DNA of 64,000 nt from JBPOJN01 sp052033505 (GTDB lineage Bacteria; UBA10199; JACPAL01; GCA-016699445): assembly GCA_052033505.1 (NCBI GenBank), contig JBPOJN010000014.1, positions 16,088 to 80,087 on the forward strand. Direction: 5' to 3'. Positions 51,170-60,479 of this stretch are shown in pieces. Position 1 is the first letter of the stretch. The number at the start of each line of letters is the position of its first letter. The position numbers were made by a program, and so were the translations under genes. Under the pieces are notes generated by a model. That model worked only from the letters and a program-made list of their open reading frames with translations, searched no databases and was not told where the DNA came from.

Positions 51170-52269
51170 AAGACTAAACCTCTCTTCGATTTCCTCTCAA
51201 AAAGCGATATCACGGTGGCGAGTGACACATAAATGAGGGCCCACGACAAGAGTAAAACGAGTTTTCCTAAGGAGCTGAGTTTGGAATAAATGAGGGCGCT
51301 CGATCCACATGTAATCATCAAGACGTATTCCGCCATTACTGTTTTACGGTGTCCCCACCCATATAAAACCAATCTTTGATAGTAATGCTCCCGGTGCGCC
51401 GTCCAAAATTTTTGTCCCCTTAGGAGACGTTTCATCAGAGTCACCGTCGCGTCCACGATGAAAGGAGAAAAAATGAGAATAGGGCTCCAAAGATCAAACT
51501 TATGCTGGTTCGAAACCCCCATGACGGTCATGCCCCCGATCAAAAATCCGAGGGACGCACTGCCTACATCTCCCATGAAAATTTTTGCGGGAGGAAAATT
51601 GGAAACAAGAAATCCTCCTGCCGCGGCCGCGATAAGGATCGAAAAGCCACATAAAATCATTGCTCCGTGATCCCACGCCAGAAGAGATAAGGAACAGCAA
51701 CCCAAGACCGTCATGCCCCCAGCGAACCCGTCCATGCCATCCATGAAGTTATAAAGGTTGGTCATCCAGACCAAGAACAGAAGGGTAAAGAGGCCGGAGG
51801 CTTTTCCGAGAGGAAAGGTACCTAGGAGAGGAATCTTCAAGACATCGATTGTTGAGGATGTCACCGACATAAAAAGTGATGCAAGCAGGAATTGAATGAT
51901 GAGTCGTAAAGTCGGCGTGAGACGGTGCCGGTCGTCCCAAAAAGAAAGCCCCGCCAGAAGACCCGTAAACAAGAGCAGCCAGAAAAGCGGTTTTAGTTCA
52001 CGGGCCATTAGAGGAAAAAAAAACGATGGTTCGCCTTTGGTGAATAAGAACCCCGCCAAGACTGATAGCAGGACGCATGAAACGGATCCTGCTAAAATAC
52101 CACCCAATATCCCAAGACCTCCCGTACGCGGGGTAGGCCTGGAGTGCAAAGAGCGTTCATTCGGATGGTCTAAGAACCCGAGGAGTGTTGTGGGGGAGCA
52201 AAAATATTTCGTCAGTAAAAAAGAGGTCAGGAAAGTAGAGAGGAGACTGAAAAAAAAGATCAGAGTCAT
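51166..52269 (-). CDS. Undecaprenyl-phosphate sugar-1-phosphate transferase (WecA/WbpL/TagO family)
   Basis: The 367-residue protein has about ten membrane spans. PNPT family acidic residues lie in LSFWDDRHRL (Asp-Asp), NLYNFMDGMDGFAGG and AKIFMGDVGSASLGF, with the basic HREHYYQRL loop near the C-terminus. It starts polysaccharide repeat-unit assembly by moving a sugar phosphate from a UDP-sugar to undecaprenyl phosphate at the inner membrane. The neighbouring 4,6-dehydratase and epimerase suggest a deoxyaminosugar substrate as for WbpL, but this is inference. Confidence 0.88.
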   Translation of the reverse strand: MTLIFFFSLLSTFLTSFLLTKYFCSPTTLLGFLDHPNERSLHSRPTPRTGGLGILGGILAGSVSCVLLSVLAGFLFTKGEPSFFFPLMARELKPLFWLLLFTGLLAGLSFWDDRHRLTPTLRLIIQFLLASLFMSVTSSTIDVLKIPLLGTFPLGKASGLFTLLFLVWMTNLYNFMDGMDGFAGGMTVLGCCSLSLLAWDHGAMILCGFSILIAAAAGGFLVSNFPPAKIFMGDVGSASLGFLIGGMTVMGVSNQHKFDLWSPILIFSPFIVDATVTLMKRLLRGQKFWTAHREHYYQRLVLYGWGHRKTVMAEYVLMITCGSSALIYSKLSSLGKLVLLLSWALIYVSLATVISLFERKSKRGLVL

Positions 52270-53234
52270 TTTTTAAACCATCGATCAGCGAGAAATTTAG
52301 CAGCCGTTTTTTTGAGGGCTTCGTCGACCCTTACGGATGGTCTCCATGCTAATAATTTTTCTGTTTTGCTTATATCTATCTGTAACGAATCGCACAAACG
52401 TCTCGCGAAATTCGCTCTTCCCGTCAAGCGTGCCGCCATTCGCACGGCTGAAATGGGTACTGGAATTAAGCGAGCCGTCCTGCCCAGCGCTGCCGCTGTA
52501 CGGCGCAACAAGTCCGTGGTTGAGAGGTCCTCTCCGTCGCTGACTAAAAAAACTTGGTTGGCCGCTCTGGGATGATCTAAGCATGTCATAATCAAATCTA
52601 CTAAGTTGTCTAGGGCCACCAGGCTGCGCCGATTAGGAATGGCTCCCAAAGGGAGGGGGAGGCCTAGCGACAGCCAGTTCATCATAGAATAGAAATTAGC
52701 CTTTACCCCGGGGCCATAAACCAGAGGGGGGCGGATGATTGTGATTTGCATTCCTGTTTCCGAACCGATTCTTTTTAAACCCATTTCTGCTTCAAGTTTA
52801 CTCAAGCCGTATGCATCGATGGGAGCTTCGAGGCTCTCAGCGGTGAAAGGATGGGCCGGAATCGTTGCTTCGCCGTTGACTTTGATTGAGCTTAAAAAAA
52901 TAAAGCGCTTTATCCCGGCTCCAGCCGCCTGTCTTGCCAAGCGCAACGTTCCATCGACGTTGACCCGGCGGAATTCTGAGAGTGGGTTTTTTGAAGCATC
53001 TTTCATGACGTGAACCCGTGCAGCGAGATGTACTACAACGTCCATGTCCTTTAAGGCTTCTGTCCAATCCATTTCAGGAGACAAGTCTCCCACCGCGGTT
53101 TGTTCCACAATGGAGAGTGTATCCGAGAGAGGAGATCTGACCGCGCAGCGCACGCGCCATGTACTTTTCATGGAAGTTTTTTTCAAAACCTCTCTGCCTA
53201 TAAAGCCTGAGGCGCCTGTGATCAATAAACGCAT
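52266..53234 (-). CDS. NAD-dependent sugar epimerase/reductase (extended SDR)
   Basis: The 322-residue protein starts MRLLITGASGFIGREVLKK (GxxGxxG), has VVHLAARVHV, and YGLSKLEAE as the YxxxK catalytic pair. It belongs to the UDP-glucose/UDP-GlcNAc 4-epimerase-like or WbpV-like branch that commonly precedes WbpL-type transferases. Together with the adjacent CapD-type dehydratase it may complete UDP-QuiNAc or UDP-FucNAc synthesis. The start is 7 bases after the upstream GT4 gene. Confidence 0.82.
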   Translation of the reverse strand: MRLLITGASGFIGREVLKKTSMKSTWRVRCAVRSPLSDTLSIVEQTAVGDLSPEMDWTEALKDMDVVVHLAARVHVMKDASKNPLSEFRRVNVDGTLRLARQAAGAGIKRFIFLSSIKVNGEATIPAHPFTAESLEAPIDAYGLSKLEAEMGLKRIGSETGMQITIIRPPLVYGPGVKANFYSMMNWLSLGLPLPLGAIPNRRSLVALDNLVDLIMTCLDHPRAANQVFLVSDGEDLSTTDLLRRTAAALGRTARLIPVPISAVRMAARLTGRANFARRLCDSLQIDISKTEKLLAWRPSVRVDEALKKTAAKFLADRWFKK

Positions 53235-53241
53235 GGAATCC

Positions 53242-54471
53242 TCATATAGGAGAACTTTTTGAAAGCAGGATGCGATAGAAACCGGTAAAAGCTTGAGTCA
53301 CCCGAGTTTCCGAAAAACGCTCGCTCGCTCTCACCTGGGCAGCTTGACCCATGCGATCGCGGAGAGTTTGGTCGGAGGCAAGACGCAGCATGGAGTCAGT
53401 GATTTCCTGATAGGATCCGGGAGCGTGAAGAATGCCGGTAACGTTTTCCTCTACTGCGTCGGTAATCCCATAAATGCGGGACGCGACCGCCGGCAAGCCT
53501 GCTGCCGCAGCCTCGATCAAAACCGATCCGAATCCCTCACGGTAACTCGGCAGGCAAAAGACGTCGGCCGCCGAGAGATAATCCTCGGGGCGATTCGTAA
53601 ATCCGATACGGTGCACGCGGCCCTGAAATTTTTGTGCAAGGATCGCAAATTCGGCGTCGAGTCCTTCTTCGTCGGAGCCGACGACCATGAGATGCAAGCG
53701 CACGTTGCGCTTCGCAGCCTCTTCGAAGGCGCGGGCCAAGTCGATTAGACCTTTGTCCCGTGTTAAACGCCCGATGAAAAGAAAGACGAGGGCGTCGCCC
53801 GGGACGCCGCGCTCCGTTCGGATTCGGTTCCGGATTTCGGGATCGCGTTGAAATCTTTTCACATCGACGCCCGCGATAGACCCTTCCGCCAAAACGTCGA
53901 TTCGGGAAGCGTTGACGACGCCGTTTGCGATCAAAAATGTCCGTTGGGAAGGGCTATCGGCTAAAACCCGTGTGGCGTTCTGAGCCAAGACTTTGTCGAG
54001 ATATTTTAAAAACAACCGACGCAAACCTTTTTGAGTCGCCCACACTTGTCCGGTGAACGTGTGGAAACGGAAGGGAACGCCCGCGAGGCGCGAAGCGACC
54101 ATCGCTAATAACCCCGCTTTAGGCATGATGGAATGGACGCTCTGGAATTTTTCCTTCCGGAAAAAATTCCAGAGGCGGATCAAGGACAGTATGTCGTTTT
54201 TGAGGGAGATCTTGCGTTCGATGCGCAGAGGAATGAAAGAAACGTGCTCCCCAAGCAGGCCAGCGATGTCGTCGGCGGTACCCGTTGCGACCAGCGTGAT
54301 GTCATGGTCCTCTTTTAACGCAAGAATATGAGGGGACAGGAACCATTTCAGTACGAACGGAACCGTCGCTACGAAACATATCCGTTTGCGCTCTGCATCC
54401 GTGCTTCGTGGGTTGGAAAAGTTCAAGGCAGGATTCAAGAGGTTTTGGCGGCTCGATAGCGGCGTCCGCAA
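53242..54471 (-). CDS. Glycosyltransferase family 4
   Basis: The 409-residue GT-B protein shows the RICFVATVPFVLKWFLSPH opening, VFLFIGRLTRDKGLIDL at the domain boundary, and PSYREGFGSVLIEAAAAGLP with the E-x7-E donor motif. It transfers a nucleotide-activated sugar to the lipid-linked oligosaccharide in the cytosol. The first about 35 residues overlap the upstream polymerase gene by 37 bases; an internal start cannot be excluded. Confidence 0.85.
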   Translation of the reverse strand: MRTPLSSRQNLLNPALNFSNPRSTDAERKRICFVATVPFVLKWFLSPHILALKEDHDITLVATGTADDIAGLLGEHVSFIPLRIERKISLKNDILSLIRLWNFFRKEKFQSVHSIMPKAGLLAMVASRLAGVPFRFHTFTGQVWATQKGLRRLFLKYLDKVLAQNATRVLADSPSQRTFLIANGVVNASRIDVLAEGSIAGVDVKRFQRDPEIRNRIRTERGVPGDALVFLFIGRLTRDKGLIDLARAFEEAAKRNVRLHLMVVGSDEEGLDAEFAILAQKFQGRVHRIGFTNRPEDYLSAADVFCLPSYREGFGSVLIEAAAAGLPAVASRIYGITDAVEENVTGILHAPGSYQEITDSMLRLASDQTLRDRMGQAAQVRASERFSETRVTQAFTGFYRILLSKSSPI

Positions 54472-55772
54472 TAGAGGGTCAGCGCGAGATGCATCCCGAA
54501 TAAGACGTTACCAACACCGGAATGTCCGAACGCCTGATCGTAATGCAAGGTGGAGAACAGCCATAACAACGAGATCAAGGCGTTGATGGACGCTAAGAAC
54601 GACCACCCTCCCGTCGAATCCAGGATTTTCGGAGGGGGTTTTAAATTTTTAAAACATACGACGCAGATAAACGACACTAAAACGATCGCCCACAGGAAAC
54701 CGGACTTCAGAAGCACGTCGGTACCGAACCCGAAATCGCTGCCAAAAAAAGAATAACGGTTCAAAAAACCGTCGCCTCCGACCCCGAAAACTAGATCCAA
54801 GAAATCGAGCGAATAGAAAACGGAGAAAGGGATCAAGAGCATTACATACATGTAGTATTCAATCTTGGTGATGCCGTTCAAGGCCGCGAGCTCGGGATTG
54901 CGTTCCAATTTTTCGCTGTCCAACACGAGCAGCGAATCCGAAAAAATGCGCCCGAAGATGAGATTGTATTTGACCAGGATGAAAGCGACGCCGATGATCA
55001 CGATGAGGCCCAAGAGAATCGGGAGAAGGTGTTTTTTATAGACGAAGAGCCCATAGAACAGCATTCCGATCAGCAGGAGCAGCATGTTCATGCCGTTGAT
55101 GGTGAGTCCCAAGCAGAAAGCCGCAACGCCAACCCATAATTTCGAGTTCGGAGAAAATCTGTCTTTGAGTTTTATCTTCCGCGTCCCCAGAAACCAGATG
55201 AGCGAGAATAAAGAAATCATGCCCGCGATCTGAGCCCCCATGAGAATACTGTTAAGCCCTCCGGCGTTCTCCAGAAGACCGAATATTCTTGGGATATCGA
55301 GGGCTAGTTGTCCGCGATAGCCGGTCGTCCTCGCGCTGTAAAAAAAGGTTGTGAGCAGCTCTTGCTGATTGAGCACGATGATGAGGAATTCGCCCAACAT
55401 GCAAACGAGGAGGAATTTATAGATAGAGCTCACTCCCTGAATCGTTTTTTCCAAGGGGATTCCCCCGGAATCCGAGAACATTTTCAGCAGAATATAACCG
55501 ATGATGATCGTATAAAGCCCTCCGCTCAACATGACGAATCCGCGTCCCGTCAGTACTTGAAACACGAGTAGGAAAGACGTCAGGAAAAAGAAGAGGGTCA
55601 AGGCGGGGTTGTTTTTGAACTCTCGGAAGTTTACCCGTCCCTTGGATTTCAAAACCATAAGGCCGAAGCCCCCGGCGAATAGAAATCCATAGAGGTGAAA
55701 TACAGGAAGGTCGAAGAAAGCGCCGATGGAGGGTAAAAGGCACGCCAGAAAAATTAGGGAAAAAGGGTTCAT
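54435..55772 (-). CDS. O-antigen polymerase/ligase-like membrane protein
   Basis: The 445-residue protein is almost entirely hydrophobic, with about 11-12 predicted spans and a larger loop near residues 270-310 (GRIFSDSLLVLDSEKLERNPE). This fits Wzy polymerases or WaaL/Wzy_C ligases, both of which are poorly conserved. Context in a glycosyltransferase cluster with a PNPT initiator favours a Wzy-type polymerase. No flippase (Wzx) is visible in the window. 4-base overlap with the upstream GT2 gene. Confidence 0.7.
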   Translation of the reverse strand: MNPFSLIFLACLLPSIGAFFDLPVFHLYGFLFAGGFGLMVLKSKGRVNFREFKNNPALTLFFFLTSFLLVFQVLTGRGFVMLSGGLYTIIIGYILLKMFSDSGGIPLEKTIQGVSSIYKFLLVCMLGEFLIIVLNQQELLTTFFYSARTTGYRGQLALDIPRIFGLLENAGGLNSILMGAQIAGMISLFSLIWFLGTRKIKLKDRFSPNSKLWVGVAAFCLGLTINGMNMLLLLIGMLFYGLFVYKKHLLPILLGLIVIIGVAFILVKYNLIFGRIFSDSLLVLDSEKLERNPELAALNGITKIEYYMYVMLLIPFSVFYSLDFLDLVFGVGGDGFLNRYSFFGSDFGFGTDVLLKSGFLWAIVLVSFICVVCFKNLKPPPKILDSTGGWSFLASINALISLLWLFSTLHYDQAFGHSGVGNVLFGMHLALTLYCGRRYRAAKTS

Positions 55773-56716
55773 GTCTTCACCAGGAGGCGACTGGGAACGA
55801 GCCCATAAAAAGACCGCGCCAGTATTTTGGCCGCATCCCTAACAAAACAAACGACGATCGCGATGGGGAGTGCCGAGATTTTGCATTTCCACCAGAGCCA
55901 ATTTTGGCTCCGTAAAGCGGGGCTGATCACGCCGCGTACCAATGCCAGCGATGCGAGCGAACCCAAAGTCCGTATTGGAAAAAAAATCAACAAGCTTATC
56001 AGAACGGCGAGGATCAAAAGACAAGCGTAGATTTGTAAAGGAGGCACCGCCCGGCTTTGAACCCCGCTTTTTTCATAGTTCCACCATTTGAGAAGGAGTT
56101 GGGTGAAATTTTTCGGAAAATGACGGTAGTGGACGACGGCTTCCCTGCATACGTGGCGCGGCCCCAGATTTTTTTCTAAGCTTCGGAGCCAAATCACATC
56201 TTCGAAGGCTCTAAGGTCGGCGCGAAACCATCCGACGTCTTCGAAGACAGAGCGGTGAAAGAGGGATGCCGGTAGTACGGGATGAACCGCGCCGCAGCCG
56301 TATGAAACTGCGCAGACAGCTTTTTCAAACGCCTCCTCCGCGTCGAAGAGGCAGTGCCCGTATATCGCCTTCCAATTTTTCGAATCCGCGCATCGCATCA
56401 AGTTTTTGAGCCAGTTGATTTCCGGAACAATACCGGCATCCAGAAACGCGATCCATTCACATTGGGCTTTTCGGACTCCGAGATTTCGATTCCCCCCGGG
56501 TAAGCCTCCGAGATTTGGTAGAACGTGGACGGAAAATTTTTTCCCAAGGACTTCGGTAAAATTTTCCACGATCGAAACGCTGTCGTCCGTGGAACCGGAG
56601 TCTACGAAGATGACCTCACGGGGGGGTAAGGTCTGTGCCGAAATCGCATCGAGCAACGGTCGCAAAGTCTGAGACTCGTTGAACATAGGGACGACGATGG
56701 AGACGCCGCCGTTCAT
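55769..56716 (-). CDS. Glycosyltransferase family 2 with membrane tail
   Basis: The 315-residue protein has the GT-A opening VSIVVPMFNESQTLRPLL, FVDSGSTDDSV and AFLDAGIVPE (DxD-like position), followed by two hydrophobic stretches (about 232-275). Cytosolic face of the inner membrane, adding a sugar to the repeat unit. The gene overlaps its upstream neighbour (deacetylase) by 4 bases. Confidence 0.83.
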   Translation of the reverse strand: MNGGVSIVVPMFNESQTLRPLLDAISAQTLPPREVIFVDSGSTDDSVSIVENFTEVLGKKFSVHVLPNLGGLPGGNRNLGVRKAQCEWIAFLDAGIVPEINWLKNLMRCADSKNWKAIYGHCLFDAEEAFEKAVCAVSYGCGAVHPVLPASLFHRSVFEDVGWFRADLRAFEDVIWLRSLEKNLGPRHVCREAVVHYRHFPKNFTQLLLKWWNYEKSGVQSRAVPPLQIYACLLILAVLISLLIFFPIRTLGSLASLALVRGVISPALRSQNWLWWKCKISALPIAIVVCFVRDAAKILARSFYGLVPSRLLVKT

Positions 56717-57489
56717 GATCGCACCGCGGGATCAGAAGATCTCCACCGGTACCAGTCCCAATCGCCTCTTAATTTTTGTTCCAAAATCGCAACGTCGTCA
56801 TGTGCGGAAATTAGGGAACGGCACAAAAGCAATGGATCGCGCGCTGGTGCGTTTACGTCGAATCGACTCGTACCTCCGACCCTATACCCGGCGGCAGCGG
56901 CGGCGGCGCTCACGCGCCGATCCACGGAGCCGTGAGGATAGGAAAGGAGTGTGATCGGACGGCCCAAGAGATTTTCCAGATAGGATTTACTGCCGGACAA
57001 TTCCTCTTTTAAACTTCGGTCGTCGCACTCCATGAGTTTTTGATGTTCGATGGAATGGGAACCGACGAACGCTCCCGGTAACCCCGCCAATTCCCGCACA
57101 TCGGCTTCGGTTAAAAATCCGGCTTTCCTTTGAGCCACGGCTCCGGTGCGTACAAAAACGGTAAAAGGAATGCCAAGTTTCATCAGGATGGGAGCTGCCA
57201 CGGATAAGTTATCCTGAAAACCGTCGTCGAACGTGACGGCTATTTTTAGAGAGGAACCCTGAGTCATGGGATGATCGAGGGGTACCAGGCGCTCTTTATA
57301 ATTCTCGGCCAGAAAACGCATGTGGGAAGCGAACGTTTCCCGGGCCATATTATAAAGTCCCAGGACATCGTCTTCGACCGGGGTGCCGATGGAATGATAC
57401 ATTAATACGCGCAAACCCGGGCGGGGCGAAGGTCCGGAACGGAAATGTCCATAAGCCCAAGAGGCCGCGCGAAAGAGTGTGGATTTCAC
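56713..57489 (-). CDS. Polysaccharide deacetylase (NodB family)
   Basis: The GTG at 57489 overlaps the previous stop (GTGA) and gives 258 residues. NodB motifs: AVTFDDGFQDNLSV (Asp-Asp metal site) and GSHSIEHQKL (His-x3-His). A LRVLMYHSIG segment opens the domain. Such enzymes remove N- or O-acetyl groups from polysaccharides. In exopolysaccharide clusters they often accompany a FemAB-like gene, as here. No signal peptide in this frame. Confidence 0.82.
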   Translation of the reverse strand: MKSTLFRAASWAYGHFRSGPSPRPGLRVLMYHSIGTPVEDDVLGLYNMARETFASHMRFLAENYKERLVPLDHPMTQGSSLKIAVTFDDGFQDNLSVAAPILMKLGIPFTVFVRTGAVAQRKAGFLTEADVRELAGLPGAFVGSHSIEHQKLMECDDRSLKEELSGSKSYLENLLGRPITLLSYPHGSVDRRVSAAAAAAGYRVGGTSRFDVNAPARDPLLLCRSLISAHDDVAILEQKLRGDWDWYRWRSSDPAVRS

Positions 57490-58481
57490 GCCACCGCTCC
57501 GGCGCGTCGTTTTATCAACGCGTTCGCGACGCGCCGGAACAGAAACGGAGAAGCCCAATCCCATTCGCCTAAATACGAAAATTCCCGGGCTCCGGTTCCT
57601 TTTTTGAAATCGTAGACGCCTTTGTTACCAACCGGATCGGCACCACTCATGTCGTACCATCGCACGCCACGCGCGGCGCACTGCTGCATTAATTCCCAAA
57701 AAGCAGCGTGCGAGGCATAAACTTTGCGCGCCTCTGGAGAAGCCGCTGCAAAGATGTCCCAGCCTTTTTCCGCGAAGATGAGAGCGCCGCGAAAGGCCAA
57801 GAGGCGTCCTTGTGCATCGTCACAGCGTACAACCACGCAACGTGGGCCGAACGTCTCAAGCATGGATACCAACGCAGGCCGCGAAATCTGTTGAGAGAGG
57901 TTTTTGTGTAGTTCCATGGCGCCGTAGATCTCTAGCATCGCATCCGGATCGGGATTGGACCAAACCCTCACGAGGTTTCCATATTTTTGCGAACGCCGTA
58001 GGTTATGGCGCCAATTGCGGCTGGTCTGTGCTTCACGTTCGGATTCGCTGACTGCCGGATCATAGGCGAGACTCAAACCGCTTAAGAGGGGTGCGGTGGA
58101 ACGCTTCCATCCCAGAGACTTCAGAAGCGACTCATCTTCCGGGGTGCTTTCCTGAGTCGCGTTGAGACGGCAGTAGAGGTAACGAGCTCCCACGGTTTTT
58201 TTGATCAGCGAACGAAATGAAGCGTTCCAAGTGTCTTTACGCCCGATGGGTCCACTGGGCATCCAGGCCAGGGCGATGCCTAATGGAAAATGGCGCGCCA
58301 GGACTTGAGCCATACTGATGATGTGGGTGCCGTCGAACGCAGCGAAGCGGTAAGGTGTCCATCCGCAGTGGCCACGGTGCTCGCCCCAGGCGAAACTTTG
58401 ATAAACGGTGGCGTCGGGAAAACGCGACAGGCTTTCATCCCAGCTTTGAGCTCCCTCTTTCCAGATTTTCCAAGTCAGCAT
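57486..58481 (-). CDS. FemAB-like GNAT-fold acyl/aminoacyltransferase
   Basis: The 331-residue protein resembles the FemAB-related proteins of exopolysaccharide loci: an N-terminal SRFPDATVYQSFAWGEHRG segment, a central SRNWRHNLRRSQKYGNLVR, and a C-terminal HAAFWELMQQCAARGVRWYDMSG with GVYDFKKGTGA. These carry the GNAT fold of peptidoglycan bridge-forming enzymes, but in polysaccharide clusters their acceptor is unknown. It lies 21 bases downstream of the methyltransferase gene. Confidence 0.75.
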   Translation of the reverse strand: MLTWKIWKEGAQSWDESLSRFPDATVYQSFAWGEHRGHCGWTPYRFAAFDGTHIISMAQVLARHFPLGIALAWMPSGPIGRKDTWNASFRSLIKKTVGARYLYCRLNATQESTPEDESLLKSLGWKRSTAPLLSGLSLAYDPAVSESEREAQTSRNWRHNLRRSQKYGNLVRVWSNPDPDAMLEIYGAMELHKNLSQQISRPALVSMLETFGPRCVVVRCDDAQGRLLAFRGALIFAEKGWDIFAAASPEARKVYASHAAFWELMQQCAARGVRWYDMSGADPVGNKGVYDFKKGTGAREFSYLGEWDWASPFLFRRVANALIKRRAGAVA

Positions 58482-58502
58482 AAAAAGAAGTCCGTCACGG
58501 TT

Positions 58503-59477
58503 TTATTCTTGAAGCGTCAATACCGCGATCATGTCATTCCCCCAACGGGCTCGGTCGAATGGCGCCAATGCCGATTGAAACGCCCGCGCGGCTCTTACAC
58601 CCGGTCTGGCGACGAAAGTCTTAGGCAACAGTCCGACTTCGGTCGCCGTTGCGAACATTTGAGGATAGGAGAAAGTTTCTAAGCTCGTCACGCGCAGCCC
58701 GAAGCGCGCAGCGTAGTTTTCGATGTCTTGTGGTCTGAAGTGATAGAGATGGATTGGTAACTCCACGCAATCGGGCGCGAGACGGTAAATAAGTCCGTCG
58801 TAGTTGGGCACCGCAATCATGGCCCTCCCACTCGGGATGAGCCTCTCGCGCAAAAAAGAAAAATAACGTGCGGGGGAATAGACGTGTTCCAGGGACCAAT
58901 TCATGCGGATCATGCCGAAGCGTTTCTGAGCGGCGACTTGGTCTAGGTCGCTCCACGCCTCGATGCCGGCAGCGGCGAGTGTGCTGCGTGCGCGCTCTGC
59001 CACCTCCACTCCTGCCACCTCCGTTAACCGGCGGTAGGCCAAGAGAGCTCCTTTTTCGCCCCAAAAATGGGCGCTAGTTCCCGCACCGCAGCCTATGTCT
59101 AAAAAAGCCCCTTTGCCTCCGCCGGCGTAGTAGAGGCGTACGGGATCAGGGATACGAGGTAGGACGTAAGGGACAAGCTTGCGACCAACGGCCGGAACGA
59201 CGTCCGCCATCGCGGCGAGGGGTCCATTGGCGATTTTGGCCGCGGCCAGACGTGCTATGCGTCTTTTTTTGGAAGGTGCCGCATGAAATTCGTAAGTGTC
59301 CGCGTAATACCGCCCAATTTCGTTCGCCGGCGGGCGCGGATTGGTATAGTGAAGCCCGCACTTAAGACAGCGGACGATGGTAAAGATTTCGTCGGTGGTA
59401 CGGTGGAGCTTATCTGTTTGACGCGTTACCGCCGCAGCTTCATGGGAACCGCAAAAATCGCAAGAGACCGTTTCCAA
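58503..59477 (-). CDS. Class I SAM-dependent methyltransferase with zinc ribbon
   Basis: The 324-residue protein has an N-terminal Cys4 zinc site (CDFCGS near residue 6 and CLKCGLHYTNPRP near 38), then a Rossmann methyltransferase core with GAFLDIGCGAGTSAHFWGEKG (motif I; 21 residues shown only in part here as DIGCGAGTSAHF), and RMNWSLEHV. The same architecture occurs in O-antigen clusters and in sugar C-methyltransferases. Substrate not determinable. Confidence 0.82.
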   Translation of the reverse strand: METVSCDFCGSHEAAAVTRQTDKLHRTTDEIFTIVRCLKCGLHYTNPRPPANEIGRYYADTYEFHAAPSKKRRIARLAAAKIANGPLAAMADVVPAVGRKLVPYVLPRIPDPVRLYYAGGGKGAFLDIGCGAGTSAHFWGEKGALLAYRRLTEVAGVEVAERARSTLAAAGIEAWSDLDQVAAQKRFGMIRMNWSLEHVYSPARYFSFLRERLIPSGRAMIAVPNYDGLIYRLAPDCVELPIHLYHFRPQDIENYAARFGLRVTSLETFSYPQMFATATEVGLLPKTFVARPGVRAARAFQSALAPFDRARWGNDMIAVLTLQE

Positions 59478-59489
59478 TCCAATTTCTCC

Positions 59490-60479
59490 TTACAAAAAAT
59501 TGATCCACCAGACGTTGCGGTAATAATCGGGGGCCGTGCCGAGCACCGCTTCCGGAAGATCCGGCCATGAAGCGCAGTCGAAACCTTTGCGCCGCGCGAG
59601 GCGCCCGACTTTTTCCGCCGTGTCCTTTGTCGCACGGAAGGGATAACCGTAAGGCGCCGTATGTTTCGGTAGTTCGCCGAAAATAGGCTCGATTTGAAAA
59701 TCGCCGAGGATTTTCCGAAAATCAAGATACAACTCCCGGCGCCGCTCTACTTCTCGCGCGGTATCGACACCTTCCAGAAGCCGCAAAGACTCGCGGTGGA
59801 TCGCCGGATCCCCGGGGATTTCTAATTCCGCATCCGGAGACGGGATCGGCAACGCCTGCCCAGTCCGTATGCGGCGCAAGAAACGCGCCATCGATTCTCC
59901 GGAGGTGCGTACGCGCAGTCCTGTCGCGTTTTGGATGCTTCTTAATATACTTTTCACGCGAAAACTCTTCGGTAATTTTTCTTCGCGGCAGGGCAGGACG
60001 GACGGAAGGCGTTTCTGCCACTCGGCACGATTGGCGATCAGCGCGGCTCCGTCAGGCAGGGGGAAAGTTTTGCGTAAGCTGAAAATTCCCAGGTCGCCGC
60101 GCGTGCCCAGAAGGTGGCCTTCCGCGTCGCGACTTAAAAAACCGTGAGCATTATCCTCGATCAAAACGGCTCCGGTTTTTCGGCAGTAGGTCTGAAATGG
60201 TTCTAAGGATTGTGGAAACCCGAAATAGTCGACCGCCAGTACGGCGGCTACTTGCGGGCTTTCGGGAAGAGAGCGCGGGGAGAGTGACGGGACAACGGGA
60301 TAAAAGACGGGTTTGGCTCCTACGGTATGCAAGGAAGCCAGAAGGTCGCGACATAAGAATTCGGGGACGAGAATTTTTTGCCCGTGCGCCAGTCCGAGAA
60401 GACGTAAAGCTTCGACGAGGGCATGGCGGCCGAGACTGAAATAGCGGACGGAGGATGTGTTATCGAAGACTTCCTGCAT
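59490..60479 (-). CDS. DegT/DnrJ/EryC1-like PLP aminotransferase (divergent)
   Basis: Start at 60479, where the ATG overlaps the upstream stop by 1 base, giving 329 residues. DegT features are SLGRHALVEALRLLGL near the N-terminus, VLAVDYFGFPQSLEPF, LIEDNAHGFL (Asp contacting the PLP ring nitrogen), and IFSLRKTFPLPDGAAL, where Lys is the expected Schiff-base residue. Members aminate or 3-dehydrate keto-sugars. It may act on the CDP-4-keto-6-deoxyglucose made by the genes upstream, but RfbH hallmarks are not clear. Confidence 0.72.
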   Translation of the reverse strand: MQEVFDNTSSVRYFSLGRHALVEALRLLGLAHGQKILVPEFLCRDLLASLHTVGAKPVFYPVVPSLSPRSLPESPQVAAVLAVDYFGFPQSLEPFQTYCRKTGAVLIEDNAHGFLSRDAEGHLLGTRGDLGIFSLRKTFPLPDGAALIANRAEWQKRLPSVLPCREEKLPKSFRVKSILRSIQNATGLRVRTSGESMARFLRRIRTGQALPIPSPDAELEIPGDPAIHRESLRLLEGVDTAREVERRRELYLDFRKILGDFQIEPIFGELPKHTAPYGYPFRATKDTAEKVGRLARRKGFDCASWPDLPEAVLGTAPDYYRNVWWINFL